From positions 364,425 through 428,424 of the forward strand of contig NZ_LN811350.1 of NCBI RefSeq assembly GCF_001006805.1: a stretch of DNA of 64,000 bases, in the 5' to 3' direction. Under the pieces are notes generated by a model. The model was given only the letters and a program-made list of their open reading frames with translations. It was not told the origin of the DNA and ran no database searches. This DNA comes from Microvirga massiliensis (GTDB lineage: Bacteria; Pseudomonadota; Alphaproteobacteria; Rhizobiales; Beijerinckiaceae). Both the position numbers and the translations under genes were made by a program. Positions 1 through 9,528 of this stretch are shown here, one piece after another (the stretch's first letter is position 1; each line of letters begins with the position of its first letter).

Positions 1-206
1 GCGCCGCCCGGACCTCACCCACTCACCAGGACCAAATTGCTGAACTTGACGCACACAACTGCCCGGCCGAGCCGGTTCCGATCCCGTGTGTTCGTCAAGA
101 ACTCGTTCAGGTTAACGCTCGAAAGCCTCGCCCCGGCGAGCGTCCTGTCCCGCGCGAGACCCATTTCCGCGGTATTCGATTCAAACCCGAACGATCCGGA
201 GGATTC

Positions 207-1064
207 ATGGCGGCCGCATCGCTCGATCTTTCCTGCTCGCACGATCCGCAAGCGTTCCCGCTCGCTGCGGAATCCGACATCAGCCGACCACTGCGCCGCG
301 CCCGCCGCCGGCGCAGGCGCCAGCCGTGGCTGCGCCGGATCGTGCTGGCGTCGGCGTGCATCGCCGTGATCGCGCATTTCGCGACGGATCCGGAGCAGGA
401 ATCCGGGAAGGTCGCGGGCAAGCCGGTCCATGACCTGCAGACGGCGACCGAGGCGGCCCTCGTCGCGCCGCCGCCCCGCTGGGAGCCCTTCGAGGAGGCA
501 TCATCGCTCTTCGCGCTTCGATCCCCGGACGGAGTGCTGCAACCCGCGGACACGATCCGTCGCCACCGCTCCGGGGCTCGCCAGGATGGCTTTGTGTTCG
601 GGAGCCCGGGCGACGAGGGCTATGCACAATTGACCATCACCCGAAACCTCGATGAGGCGCCGACGAGCTTCTTCGTCGAACTCGTCCGGTTGGCGGGGGA
701 GGCCGGGTTGGCCATTACGCGCAGCCAGCAGGGCTTCTCCGTCGAGACGAAATTCGGGCCCTTCGAGGCGGCCGGCATCACGGCGTCCGGGCCGGCCCGG
801 CAGGATTGCATCGCCTTCCGCTTCGCTGAGGCCTCCATGAGCCTGCGAATGGGCGGGTGGATTTGCGGATCCGAGGAGCGCCCCGTCGATCGCGGTCATC
901 TTGCCTGCCTAATCGACCGTCTCGCCCTGATGCCGGGAGCCGATGACGAGGCGATGGACGAGTTCTTTGCACAGGCGGAGACCCGACGCGACCCCGTCTG
1001 TGCCCCGGCAGCGCCCGTCGCCCATCGCGACGGCACGGCTACTGCGGCGCGAAAGGGTTCTTGA
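207..1064 (+). CDS. Membrane-anchored protein of unknown function
   Basis: A 285-residue protein I do not recognise. Residues 30-44 form a run of arginines and residues 43-59 a single hydrophobic helix, so it probably has a short cytoplasmic N-terminus and a large periplasmic part. The C-terminal half carries several cysteines (near 200, 218, 230 and 270) that could form disulphides. The ATG is preceded by a GGAGG-type ribosome binding site at 197-203, which fixes the start. The 3' end overlaps the convergent cytochrome c gene by 26 bases. No function can be inferred from the neighbours. Confidence 0.75.
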   Translation: MAAASLDLSCSHDPQAFPLAAESDISRPLRRARRRRRRQPWLRRIVLASACIAVIAHFATDPEQESGKVAGKPVHDLQTATEAALVAPPPRWEPFEEASSLFALRSPDGVLQPADTIRRHRSGARQDGFVFGSPGDEGYAQLTITRNLDEAPTSFFVELVRLAGEAGLAITRSQQGFSVETKFGPFEAAGITASGPARQDCIAFRFAEASMSLRMGGWICGSEERPVDRGHLACLIDRLALMPGADDEAMDEFFAQAETRRDPVCAPAAPVAHRDGTATAARKGS

Positions 1065-1389
1065 AACCACCGGCGCGCGCGGGCGCACGCGGCGGGTAGT
1101 GCTCGGCAAGATAGTCGAGGATGCGATTCCGGTCGGCGCCCTCGACGGCCGGCATGCCATGGCGCTCCGTCATCCAGTCGAGCGTGCTGTCCCATTGCTG
1201 GCGGCTCATGCCTTGGCTCGAGACGAGCTTGAACCCGTGGCAAGCCGTGCAAAGACCGAAGGTCTCGTCACGGCCCGCGCCGGCCGGCAGGTCTTCGACC
1301 TGCTCGTCGCGGGGCGAGAACGCACCTTGAGCCACGGCCGGCCCGGCGAGGATCAGGGCAAGCACGCTGCCGAGAAGAAGGCTGTGCAT
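1039..1389 (-). CDS. Small c-type cytochrome, probable electron acceptor of a sulfite dehydrogenase
   Basis: A 116-residue precursor with a signal peptide (residues 1-20, ending AVA-Q) and one haem-binding motif CTACH at residues 47-51. Met79 is a candidate sixth ligand. It is a small monohaem cytochrome c exported to the periplasm. Its ATG lies 5 bases after the stop of the sulfite dehydrogenase-like gene, so the two were one operon. This matches the known pairing of SorT-type sulfite dehydrogenase with a small cytochrome (SorU), although the assignment to that partner is inference from position. The reading frame is intact while its partner gene is broken. The gene overlaps the convergent upstream gene at its 3' end. 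Confidence 0.8.
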   Translation of the reverse strand: MHSLLLGSVLALILAGPAVAQGAFSPRDEQVEDLPAGAGRDETFGLCTACHGFKLVSSQGMSRQQWDSTLDWMTERHGMPAVEGADRNRILDYLAEHYPPRAPARAGGFKNPFAPQ

Positions 1390-1394
1390 CACGT

Positions 1395-2742
1395 CTACCC
1401 GATGAGGATCGCGACGCGTTGCATCGTGTTGCCGCCGTAACCCTGCGGATTCCAGTTCGGAGCGACGGGCGGCTGCATGCGGCCGCGCGAATCCATCGCC
1501 CGCGCCCAGATCTCGAAATAGCCGTCGCTGGGAAGGGTGAGCGTCGTCGTCCAGCGGTTCCAGTCGTAGCGATTGCGCACCGGCGCGAGCGTAGTTTCCG
1601 ACCAGGTCTGGCCGTAATCGATCGAGACGTCCACGCGCGCCACGGTGAGATCGCCGGCCCAAGCCGCCCCGCGCAGGGCGACGCTGCGCGTTCCGGCCGG
1701 AAGCTTGGTGCCGTTCGCCGGGTTCGTGATGATCGACCGCACGGGCATGGATTCGAGAATGCGGAAATTCTTCTCGTCCGCCTTGCCGCCCGGAACCATC
1801 GGATTGATCGGCACCCACCCGATAGGACGTGCCGGTCATGCCGGGCCCGTCATGCTCGCGATCCCGGAGCGTGATCCGGTTGAGCCATTTGTGGCTGGCG
1901 GAACCCGGCCAGCCGGGGACGAGGAGGCGCACCGGGCCGCCGTGGATGTTCGGTAAGGGCTCGCCGTTCATCGCGAAGACGAGCAGGTTCATATCGTTCA
2001 TCGCTTTCGCGATCGGGACACCGCGCGAGAGCGTCTTCTTGTCGGGATCGCCCGATAGGTGCAGGTCCGCCCCGTGATGGGCGGTGTAGATTCCGGAAGG
2101 CTTGACGCCGGCGGCCTTCAGGACGTCGGCGAGCGGCACGCCCGTCCAATCCGCGCAGCCGGCGCCGCCATTCGTCCATTGGTTGCCGCGCGCCTGGGGC
2201 TGGAAGAAGGACCGGCCGTTACCGCCGCACTCGAGAACCATTCGGTATGTCTTCGGCTAGAAGCGGCTCTTCAGCTCGCCGAGCGTGAGCTTCAGCGGCG
2301 CGTTCACTTCGCCATCGATCGTGATCTCCCAGGAATCCGGATCGGACGGGCTCTCGGGGATCTGGCCGTTGTTGCGGATGAAGAACTTCTCCGTCGGCGT
2401 CGTCTCGTCGTCGAGGAGGTGCTCGGGCGTCTCGGCCACGAGCGGGCGCTCGCCGAGCACGGAGAGGTTCGGATTCTTGCCCGGGAAGTCGAGCGGCTGA
2501 GGCCCCGGGCTCGAGCCGCTTCCCGAGGATGTCCCTTGCGCGAAGGCAGCCGGGATGAACCCGGACGGAATCGCTGATGCGAACGGGATTGCGCCGCCGA
2601 CCGCTGCGCCGAGCGCAGCAAGTCCGGCACCATTCAGGAATCCTCTCCGGTTGGGCCCTGTACGACGGCCGAAGATTTCCGCTTCGGCCCGCTCGGAATC
2701 GTCCGAATAGAGCTCTTCGAGTGAACGTTCGATCCTGGACAT
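1395..2742 (-). pseudogene. Sulfite oxidase/dehydrogenase (SorT-like molybdoenzyme), disrupted by an amber codon and a frameshift
   Basis: Three pieces together encode a full periplasmic sulfite oxidase-family enzyme of about 450 residues. The first piece (2742-2257) has a twin-arginine signal (NRRGFLNG near residue 32). A TAG codon at 2259-2257 follows ELKSRF, and the same frame continues with TYRMVLECGGNGR, which contains the molybdenum-ligating cysteine. Around 1811-1820 the + strand reads CACCCACC, a tandem 4-base duplication. It shifts the frame between TSYRV and PINPMVPGG. The last piece (to 1395) is the typical C-terminal dimerisation domain. Removing four bases and restoring one base of the TAG gives a continuous protein. 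Two lesions make a decayed gene more likely than recoding, but sequencing error cannot be excluded. Confidence 0.8.
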
Positions 2743-2959
2743 GGCGTCGTCTCCCTGCTGCCCGTCATCTTTGGCGATGAACTTGCCGGAACCGCCCGGG
2801 GCGGTTCCGGCGGCCAGGATCTAAGCCGCTTTGCCGACGGGCAACAAGCGTACATCCCGGATTCATGTGGACACGTTGGACAGCCGGAACTTTCGAGCCT
2901 CCGCGTCTTTGTCAAAGGGCTCTCATCATGAGGCGCAAATTCGCGCCAGGAGGGGTGTC

Positions 2960-3280
2960 GTGAAGCGCTCGACGTTCGTGGGGTTGGTCACACTTGCAGC
3001 ATTGGCAGCCATCCCGACGCTGGCGGAGGCGCAGAGCCGCCGGGCCAACGGACCGCTCATCTTGCGCGTGCAGCCGCGCAACTTCCTGGATCCCGGCACG
3101 GTCGTGGAGCCGGGCTCACTGAACCGCGGCGCGAGCGCATTCGCGCAAACGCAGGCCTACGTCCTCTCACCACCCTACGCGAACTGGGGTGACCGCTTCG
3201 GTGAAGGGCGGCTGCCCAATCCGATCACCGGACCCTATGTCGGCGCGACCAATCCTTTCGGCCCGATCAGCTGGCGGTAA
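2960..3280 (+). CDS. Small secreted protein of unknown function
   Basis: A 106-residue precursor starting at GTG, chosen because AGGAGGGG lies at 2949-2955 and because this start gives a clean signal peptide (residues 1-24, cleavage after LAEA). The longer in-frame ORF from 2831 would bury the signal peptide. The mature part of about 80 residues is rich in Pro, Gly and Asn (for example NPITGPYVGATNPFGPISW) and has no cysteines, so it is probably extended and periplasmic or envelope-associated. I do not recognise a family. Confidence 0.65.
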   Translation: MKRSTFVGLVTLAALAAIPTLAEAQSRRANGPLILRVQPRNFLDPGTVVEPGSLNRGASAFAQTQAYVLSPPYANWGDRFGEGRLPNPITGPYVGATNPFGPISWR

Positions 3281-3288
3281 CGCCCCAC

Positions 3289-3307
3289 CTCTCCCGCCAG
3301 GGGAGAG
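3289..3307. terminator. Candidate hairpin between convergent genes
   Basis: CTCTCCC at 3289-3295 pairs with GGGAGAG at 3301-3307 across a 5-base loop. It sits between the stop codons of the small secreted protein (+) and leuB (-), a natural place for a two-way terminator. There is no strong T-run, and the sequence resembles the arms of the dispersed repeat at 35.3-35.45 kb, so it may instead be a repeat fragment. Confidence 0.35.
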
Positions 3308-3357
3308 ATGAAGAGCAAGGTTGGTACAACGACGACGTCGATCAGTCGCGTACCATC

Positions 3358-4464
3358 CTACGACAGAGTCTCCAGCTCCTTCACGATCGCGTCGCCGAGA
3401 TCACTCGTGGCGACCGCATTCGCGCCGGCCGGTGCGATGTCCTTCGTGCGCAGGCCCGCGGCGAGCACTTGGGCGATCGCGCGCTCGAGGAGATCTGCTT
3501 CCTCGATGAGGCCGAAGGAATAGCGCAAGGCCATCCCGAAGGAGCCGATCATCGCGAGCGGATTGGCGAGGCCTCTTCCCGCGATGTCCGGCGCCGAACC
3601 GTGCACGGGCTCGTAGAGCGCGCGCCGGTGGCCTGTCTGCGAATCCTCGGCGCCGAGCGAGGCCGAAGGCAGCATACCGAGCGAACCCGTGAGCATCGCG
3701 GCGATATCTGAGAGGATGTCGCCAAACAGGTTATCGGTGACGATCACATCGAACTGCTTCGGCCAGCGCACGAGCTGCATGCCGCAATTGTCAGCGAGCA
3801 CGTGCTCGAGCTGAACGTCCGCGAACTCGTCGCCGTGCACCTGCGTGACGACCTTGCGCCACAGCACCCCGCTTCGCATGACGTTGTGCTTTTCCGCGGA
3901 TGAAACCTTGTTCCGCCGCTTGCGCGCGAGATCGAAGGCGACGCGCGCGATGCGCTCGATCTCGCCGGTCGTGTAGATCTGCGTGTCGATGGCGCGCTGC
4001 TGGCCGTTCTCGAGCGTCACGATCTCCTTCGGTTCGCCGAAATAGACGCCGCCCGTGAGTTCGCGCACGATCATGATATCGAGGCCTTCGACGACCTCGC
4101 GCTTCAGCGACGAGGCATCGGCGAGCGCGGGATAGCAGATGGCTGGCCGGAGATTGGCGAAGAGGCCGAGATCCTTGCGCAGCCGCAGGAGACCGGCCTC
4201 CGGACGGGCCTCGTAGGGCACGCCGTCCCATTTCGGTCCGCCGACGGCGCCGAAGAGGACCGCGTCGGCGTTCATGGCGCGCGCCATCGCGGCATCACTG
4301 ATCGCGACGCCGTGCGCGTCATAGGCGGCTCCACCGACGAGATCGGTCTCGGTCTCGAAGCCGGTGCCGCGCTTGCGGAACCAACCGATCAGCTTCTCGA
4401 CTTCGCGCATGACCTCCGGGCCGATGCCGTCGCCCGGCAGGAGAAGAAGTTTGTGTGTGGCCAT
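3358..4464 (-). CDS. leuB: 3-isopropylmalate dehydrogenase
   Basis: Oxidatively decarboxylates 3-isopropylmalate to 2-oxoisocaproate with NAD+, the third step of leucine synthesis, in the cytoplasm. The 368-residue length is that of the family. Visible landmarks are the N-terminal [12 protein letters not shown], the metal-binding aspartates in [12 protein letters not shown], and the NAD-site stretch [14 protein letters not shown]. An upstream extension to 4539 is possible, but the ATG at 4464 is preceded by GAAAGGGG and matches the usual N-terminus. The other leucine genes, leuC and leuD, lie more than 50 kb away on the opposite strand, so leuB is a separate transcription unit here. Confidence 0.95.
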   Translation of the reverse strand: MATHKLLLLPGDGIGPEVMREVEKLIGWFRKRGTGFETETDLVGGAAYDAHGVAISDAAMARAMNADAVLFGAVGGPKWDGVPYEARPEAGLLRLRKDLGLFANLRPAICYPALADASSLKREVVEGLDIMIVRELTGGVYFGEPKEIVTLENGQQRAIDTQIYTTGEIERIARVAFDLARKRRNKVSSAEKHNVMRSGVLWRKVVTQVHGDEFADVQLEHVLADNCGMQLVRWPKQFDVIVTDNLFGDILSDIAAMLTGSLGMLPSASLGAEDSQTGHRRALYEPVHGSAPDIAGRGLANPLAMIGSFGMALRYSFGLIEEADLLERAIAQVLAAGLRTKDIAPAGANAVATSDLGDAIVKELETLS

Positions 4465-4557
4465 TGCGGTGCCCCTTTCGATGCCGTGGGTGTAGGCGGG
4501 GCGATATGGGCTTGGCAAGCAGGGCTGCGGGTCCCGCACGGCCCGGCGGAGCGTGCC

Positions 4558-4935
4558 CTACGTGCGCAGGGCAGTGACCTCGATCTCGACCTTCATCTCG
4601 GGCTTCAGGAGCCCGGTAACCGTAAGGGTCGCGGCCGGACGGATATCCTTCAAGACCGTGCCGCAAACGGTGAGCACCGGCTCCGCGAAGGCGCGATCGG
4701 TGACGTAATACTGGCAGCGGACGATATCTTCGAGCGAGGCCCCGCATTCGTCCAGGACGCGCGCGATCGTCGCCCAGGCATTGTGCGCCTGGGCGACCGG
4801 ATCCTCCGGCATCGTCATCGTGGCATAATCGTAGCCGGTCGTGCCGGAGACGAAAATCCACGGCCCGTGCACGAGGGCTCGGGAATACCCGAAGGCTTCC
4901 TCGAACGACGAGCCCGTGGAGATCCGGCGGCGCAT
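4558..4935 (-). CDS. RidA/YjgF-family protein
   Basis: A 125-residue protein of the RidA (Rid/YER057c/UK114) superfamily, whose best-known members deaminate reactive enamine/imine intermediates such as 2-aminoacrylate and work as trimers. The C-terminal stretch IRPAATLTVTGLL contains the arginine expected to bind the substrate carboxylate. The start at 4935 lies 4 bases after the stop of the lytic transglycosylase gene, so the two are probably co-transcribed. Which Rid subgroup it belongs to, and hence its substrate, cannot be told by eye. Confidence 0.85.
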   Translation of the reverse strand: MRRRISTGSSFEEAFGYSRALVHGPWIFVSGTTGYDYATMTMPEDPVAQAHNAWATIARVLDECGASLEDIVRCQYYVTDRAFAEPVLTVCGTVLKDIRPAATLTVTGLLKPEMKVEIEVTALRT

Positions 4936-4939
4936 GCCA

Positions 4940-6124
4940 TCAGCCTCGGCGCAGGACCGACAGAACCTTGCCGCCCGGACGCCCGGTCTGCGGCATCCCG
5001 ATGCGCCGCTCGATATCCTTGATGGCCTCCCGGGTTTTCGACCCGACCCGGCCGTCCGGTTCTCCGACATCATAGCCCTGGGCCGTCAGAAGCCGCTGCA
5101 GTTCCCGCCGCTCGGCGCGCGACAGCGGCGGATCGTCCGTTGGCCACGCCGTCTGGATTCCCGGCCGGCCCCTCAGGATATCGCTGAGGATCGCGATCGC
5201 GAGGCCGTAGGACTCGGCGGCATTGTAGGAATAGAGCGCATCGAAGTTCCGGGTCACCAGGAAGGCGGGGCCATTGAGCCCGGCCGGCGCGATGATTCCG
5301 GCCGGGTAGTCACCCGAGAGCGGGCGCCCATCGACACGCGTCACGCCCATGGCGGCCCAGGAGGAGACCGCACGCTTGTTCTTGCGTCCCAGCAACCCTG
5401 CCTTGAAGCCGCCGGGCAGCCTGACCTCGTAACCCCAGGGCATTCCTGACTGCCATCCGGCGCGCTTGAGGAAATTGGCAGTCGATCCGAGGGCATCCGG
5501 GACCGAACTCACGATATCCCGCCGGCCGTCCCCGTCGAAGTCGACGGCGAGGCGCTGAAACGTCGAGGGCATGAACTGGGTATGGCCGAAGGCGCCGGCC
5601 CAGGATCCGCGCAGGCCGGCCGGAGCGATGTCTCCGTCCGCGATGATCTTGAGTGTCGCCATCAGCTCGCCCGTGAAATAGTCCTGCCGGCGCGGGGCGT
5701 AGCAGGAGAGCGTCGCGAGCGACTGCACCAGCGGTCGGCCGCCGATATCCTTGCCGAAATTGGACTCGACGCCCCACACGCCGGCGATCACGTAGCGGTC
5801 CACGCCGAAGCGCGCCTCGGCTGCTGCGAGAGCCTGGCCCCAGCGGCGCATGGCGTCACGCCCGTCCCCAACCCGCTCCTCGTCGACGAGGAAGCCGAGA
5901 TAATCCCAGATCGGCGTCTTGAACTCCGGCTGGTTGTTCATGAGGTCGAGGATCGTCAGATCCGGCTCCACCCCTGCCAGGGCGGCATCGAAGGTAGAGC
6001 CGGAAATGCCGCGCGGGGCTGCCTTGGCCTTCAGGCCGGCGAGACAGGATCTGAAATCCGCCTGCGCGGCGGCAGGCGTTGCAACGAGAAGCGGAAGGAG
6101 GAGAAGGAGCGAGCGTCGAATCAT
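4940..6124 (-). CDS. Periplasmic lytic murein transglycosylase with C-terminal peptidoglycan-binding domain
   Basis: Cleaves the MurNAc-GlcNAc bond of peptidoglycan with formation of 1,6-anhydro ends. The 394-residue precursor has a signal peptide (residues 1-20), an MltB-type (SLT_2) catalytic domain with the acid Glu120 in GVWGVESNFG, a second signature in GAFGHTQFMPSTF, and a C-terminal peptidoglycan-binding domain at roughly residues 335-390 (ERRELQRLLTAQGY, DGRVGSKTREAI). No lipobox is seen, so it is soluble in the periplasm rather than lipid-anchored. The ATG at 6124 is the first residue of an obvious signal peptide. Confidence 0.9.
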   Translation of the reverse strand: MIRRSLLLLLPLLVATPAAAQADFRSCLAGLKAKAAPRGISGSTFDAALAGVEPDLTILDLMNNQPEFKTPIWDYLGFLVDEERVGDGRDAMRRWGQALAAAEARFGVDRYVIAGVWGVESNFGKDIGGRPLVQSLATLSCYAPRRQDYFTGELMATLKIIADGDIAPAGLRGSWAGAFGHTQFMPSTFQRLAVDFDGDGRRDIVSSVPDALGSTANFLKRAGWQSGMPWGYEVRLPGGFKAGLLGRKNKRAVSSWAAMGVTRVDGRPLSGDYPAGIIAPAGLNGPAFLVTRNFDALYSYNAAESYGLAIAILSDILRGRPGIQTAWPTDDPPLSRAERRELQRLLTAQGYDVGEPDGRVGSKTREAIKDIERRIGMPQTGRPGGKVLSVLRRG

Positions 6125-6280
6125 GGCAGGACGCTTGTAACGGGATTGTGGTTAAGACGAGGGTAAGGCGGAGAGACCGAAGGTCTCAGGGCCTGCAGCG
6201 ATCCCCGAGGACCGCTCTCCCGTTTTCGCCGCAATGCGCCTATATGAGGCGTCCGAACCCCTCATTGTGAAGGCCCTCTC

Positions 6281-7597
6281 ATGGCGACGGCGCTCGACAT
6301 CGCCAAGCTCGACTCTCGTACGACCTCGCCCGTGGCACGGGACGCCGCCGGCATCGAGAAGACTCCCGATATCGCCAAGGTGACGCCTGCCGCGGATGCG
6401 CGGCGCTCCCTCGTGGGTCTGACACGGGAAGAGCTTCACGCGGCGCTCGCGGAGATCGGGGTGCCGGAGCGGGAGCTCCGCATGCGTGTCACGCAGCTCT
6501 GGCACTGGATCTATCTGCGCGGCATCCGTGACTTCGACGCAATGACGAATGTCGGCAAGGCGTTGCGCTATCGGCTTGCAGAGAGTTTCACGCTCGACCG
6601 GCCCGAAGTTGTGTCGGAGCAGGTGTCCCGCGACGGGACCCGCAAGTGGCTCCTGCGCATGACCTCGACTGGCCCCCTCGACAAGGGAGCCGAGATCGAA
6701 TGCGTCTACATCCCGGAATCAGATCGCGGCACGCTCTGCGTGTCGAGCCAAGTCGGCTGTACGCTCACCTGCTCGTTCTGCCATACCGGGACGCAGCGGC
6801 TCGTCCGTAACCTGACGACCGCGGAAATTGTCGCGCAGGTCATGGTCGCCCGCGACCGGATTGGCGACTGGCCCGGCGCAATGCCGCCGGACGGCGCGCG
6901 CGAGCAGGGCCTTCTGCCTACCGAGGGCGAGCGCTTCGTCTCGAACATCGTCTTCATGGGGATGGGCGAGCCGCTCTACAATCTGGATGCGGTCACGGCG
7001 GCGATCCGCGTGATGAGCGACAACGAGGGCCTCGGCCTGTCGCGGCGGCGCATCACGGTCTCGACCTCGGGCGTCGTCCCGCAGATCGAGCGCCTCGGCG
7101 CGGAAGCGAACGCGATGCTCGCGATCTCGCTGCATGCGGTGCGCGACGAGCTCAGGAACGAGCTCGTTCCGCTCAACCGGAAATATCCGATCGCGGAACT
7201 CCTCGAAGCGTGCCGCAACTATCCGAGGCTCTCGAATGCGCGGCGCATCACCTTCGAATACGTGATGTTGAAGGACGTCAACGACAGCGATGCGGATGCA
7301 CACGCGCTCGTGCGTCTCCTCAAGGGCATTCCCGCCAAGATCAACCTGATCCCGTTCAATCCCTGGCCCGGCACGCGCTACGAATGCTCGGATTGGGAGC
7401 GCATCGAGCGCTTCTCCGAGATCGTGTTCCGGGCCGGCTACGCCTCTCCGGTGCGCACGCCGCGCGGGCGCGATATTCTCGCGGCCTGCGGTCAGTTGAA
7501 GAGCGAGACCGAGAAGCTGCGGGCGCGCGCCCGCATGATGATGGAAGCCGGAATCGGCGCCGAGGGTGTCTATGCCCTCGGCGACTCGGCTTCATGA
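6281..7597 (+). CDS. rlmN: Dual-specificity 23S rRNA A2503 / tRNA A37 C2-methyltransferase
   Basis: A radical-SAM enzyme that methylates C2 of A2503 in 23S rRNA and of A37 in some tRNAs. The iron-sulfur cluster cysteines are Cys160, Cys164 and Cys167 (CTLTCSFC), and Cys403 in ILAACGQL is the position expected for a mechanistic cysteine. GMGEPLYN is the family's SAM-binding motif. At 438 residues it is longer than the Escherichia coli enzyme because of a 40-residue N-terminal extension and an insert at about 195-218, both common in rhizobial homologues. The stop codon overlaps the start of the next gene (ATGA), so the two are translationally coupled. Confidence 0.95.
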   Translation: MATALDIAKLDSRTTSPVARDAAGIEKTPDIAKVTPAADARRSLVGLTREELHAALAEIGVPERELRMRVTQLWHWIYLRGIRDFDAMTNVGKALRYRLAESFTLDRPEVVSEQVSRDGTRKWLLRMTSTGPLDKGAEIECVYIPESDRGTLCVSSQVGCTLTCSFCHTGTQRLVRNLTTAEIVAQVMVARDRIGDWPGAMPPDGAREQGLLPTEGERFVSNIVFMGMGEPLYNLDAVTAAIRVMSDNEGLGLSRRRITVSTSGVVPQIERLGAEANAMLAISLHAVRDELRNELVPLNRKYPIAELLEACRNYPRLSNARRITFEYVMLKDVNDSDADAHALVRLLKGIPAKINLIPFNPWPGTRYECSDWERIERFSEIVFRAGYASPVRTPRGRDILAACGQLKSETEKLRARARMMMEAGIGAEGVYALGDSAS

Positions 7598-8073
7598 GGA
7601 TTCTCGGCCGGCTGCTTCTCGACGCCCTCGCGCTCGTGCTCGCCGTCCCGACGGGAGCGGTCGTCCTGTCCGTGGCGCTTGTCACCATGTTTGGCGAGGA
7701 ATTCCTCCGCATGGCGCCGGACTTCCTCGATCTCATGGTTTCCGCCGCCATCGTGGACCCGCTAATCGTCGCGGAGGGCTTCGCAACGCTCCTGTTCCAG
7801 ATCCTGCCGGTGCTGCTGCTGCTCCCGCCGGCCTTGACGCTGCTCGCCGGCGAGATCCTCGATATCCGCAGCATCCTGTTCCACGCCGGCGCGACCGGCG
7901 TTGTCACGGCTGCCCTGCCGTTCCTTCTCCGCTCCGCGGAGCGCGCTGCCACGCCCGAGGAGATCCGCCTGAGCCTCGCGCTGGGGATCGCAGGTCTCGC
8001 CTCGGGCACGATGACCTGGCTGATTGCGGGGCGCTCGGCCGGGTTCTCACGGCCCGAGCCCGTGATGCGCTGA
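7594..8073 (+). CDS. Integral membrane protein of unknown function
   Basis: A 159-residue protein with about four hydrophobic segments (near residues 5-28, 60-85, 90-110 and 128-148). The start is set by the 4-base ATGA overlap with the rlmN stop; the longer ORF from 7210 lies inside rlmN in another frame. Small four-helix proteins of this kind are found after rlmN in related genomes, but I cannot name a function. The 3' end is 18 bases from the convergent LysE-family gene. Confidence 0.8.
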   Translation: MRILGRLLLDALALVLAVPTGAVVLSVALVTMFGEEFLRMAPDFLDLMVSAAIVDPLIVAEGFATLLFQILPVLLLLPPALTLLAGEILDIRSILFHAGATGVVTAALPFLLRSAERAATPEEIRLSLALGIAGLASGTMTWLIAGRSAGFSRPEPVMR

Positions 8074-8091
8074 AGCCCCTCGGGTCTCGTC

Positions 8092-8730
8092 CTATCGCGA
8101 GGCGACGAGGATTCTCAGCGCAAAGGCGGAGAACAATCCCGCGAAGCCGTAATCGATCGCCCGCAGGAGCCGCGGCCGGCTGCGCAGGAGCGCAATCACG
8201 CGCTCTGCCGCCAGGATCATGAGTACTGCGAGCGGCACCGAGAAGGCGACGAAATACAGCCCCAGGAAGAGAAGCTTTCCGGAAGCGTGCGGATCGCCGG
8301 CCTCGACGAATTGCGGCAGGAACGTCACGAAGAAGAGAACGACCTTCGGGTTGGTGAGATTGATGCCGACGCCGAGCATGAAGCTGCGCCAGAACGAGGC
8401 GGAGCCCGGACGATCCGTGGAGACGTTGAGGGCCGAGCCGTGCCGGACCGCGTCGACGGCCAGCCAGAGCAGGTAAAGCGCGCCAACGATCTTGAGCGCC
8501 GTGAATGCGGTCGCGGAGGCCGCGAGCAGCGCGCTCAGCCCGAGCGCGGCGAGAAGCGTGTGACAGCAGCAGCCCGCCATGGCGCCGAGCATAGCCGCGA
8601 TGCCCGCCTTTCGGCCGCCCGCGATGGTCTTTGCCAGGAAGAGGCTCATATCCGGACCGGGCGTAATGAACAGCGCGAAGCACGCCAGCGAATAGGCGAG
8701 GAGCACCCCGGATTCGGGGAGAAAGCTCAT
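8092..8730 (-). CDS. LysE/RhtB-family amino acid exporter
   Basis: A 212-residue inner-membrane protein with six predicted hydrophobic segments and the family signature TPGPDMSLFLAKTIAGG near residues 23-40, plus LGVGINLTNPKVVLFF in the middle. Members export amino acids or derivatives such as homoserine, threonine or lysine; the substrate here is unknown. The ATG at 8730 is the usual N-terminus; the upstream extension is not hydrophobic and not family-like. CCC at about residues 54-56 is unusual for the family. Confidence 0.88.
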   Translation of the reverse strand: MSFLPESGVLLAYSLACFALFITPGPDMSLFLAKTIAGGRKAGIAAMLGAMAGCCCHTLLAALGLSALLAASATAFTALKIVGALYLLWLAVDAVRHGSALNVSTDRPGSASFWRSFMLGVGINLTNPKVVLFFVTFLPQFVEAGDPHASGKLLFLGLYFVAFSVPLAVLMILAAERVIALLRSRPRLLRAIDYGFAGLFSAFALRILVASR

Positions 8731-8883
8731 GGGATCCTCGAAGTGTCGAAAAAGGCTAGGCCCTGACGCGTTCGCCCGGGTTTCGCTGCAAGGGCTGCAT
8801 AGCAGGATCTTGCCGAAACCGCACCGGGGCCCCATTCGTTGTGACCGCCGGTGATCTGCCGAGGTTTAGGGAGAGGGGAAACG

Positions 8884-9501
8884 ATGTCCGCACACGCCAT
8901 GACCGCCCGCGCCGGGAAGGGCATCGTCCGAACGATCCTCGTTGCGAGCGCCGTCTTGTTTCTGCAGGCCTGCGGAATTAACAACATTCCGACTCTGGAG
9001 GAGCACGCCAAATCGGCCTGGAGCGAGGTGCAGAACCAGTATCAGCGGCGCGCCGACCTCATCCCCAACCTTGTCGAAACCGTACGCGGCTATGCCCAGC
9101 ACGAGCGCGAGGTCCTGCGCGAGGTCACGGAGGCCAGAGCCCGGGCGACCCAGGTTCAGGTCGATGTCTCGACAGTCACGAATCCCGAAAAATTCCGGGA
9201 ATTCCAGGAGGCTCAGAATCAGCTCACCGGCGCCATCGGGAGGCTGCTCGCGACGGTCGAGCGCTATCCCGAACTCAAGGCGAACGGGAACTTCCTGGCA
9301 TTGCAGTCGCAGCTCGAGGGCACGGAGAACCGGATCGCGGTAGCGCGGCGTGACTACATCGAGGCAGTCCGGCAGTACAACACGGAGCTACGCACGATCC
9401 CGGGCCGGTGGATCGCCGGGTTCGTGTATCCGGATGCCAAGCCGATGGAGACTTTCGCGGCCAGCGCCGGCTCGGAACGGCCGCCGCAGGTTCGGTTCTG
9501 A
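8884..9501 (+). CDS. lemA: LemA-family lipoprotein
   Basis: A 205-residue protein with a basic N-terminus, a hydrophobic stretch and a lipobox (LQAC, Cys near residue 31), so it should be a lipoprotein despite the long N-region. The LemA domain is visible as EVQNQYQRRADLIPNLVETVRGYA followed by long helices with an ATVERYPELKAN motif. The ATG at 8884 follows a GGGAGAGGGG stretch. The function of LemA proteins is poorly defined; they are commonly encoded next to TPM-domain proteins, as here. Confidence 0.9.
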   Translation: MSAHAMTARAGKGIVRTILVASAVLFLQACGINNIPTLEEHAKSAWSEVQNQYQRRADLIPNLVETVRGYAQHEREVLREVTEARARATQVQVDVSTVTNPEKFREFQEAQNQLTGAIGRLLATVERYPELKANGNFLALQSQLEGTENRIAVARRDYIEAVRQYNTELRTIPGRWIAGFVYPDAKPMETFAASAGSERPPQVRF

Positions 9502-9528
9502 TCCGGACCGGGTGGAGCGAGCCCCATC

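Noticed and set aside
1039-2241. A single 400-residue sulfite oxidase-cytochrome c fusion
   Set aside because: The frame encodes sulfite oxidase only to about 1820 and then reads out of frame through its C-terminal domain before entering the cytochrome. The cytochrome has its own signal peptide and start at 1389.
2242-2259. Read-through or recoding of the TAG codon in the sulfite dehydrogenase gene
   Set aside because: A second lesion, a 4-base duplication, lies further down the same gene, and no recoding signal or pyrrolysine machinery is visible, so decay or sequence error explains it better.
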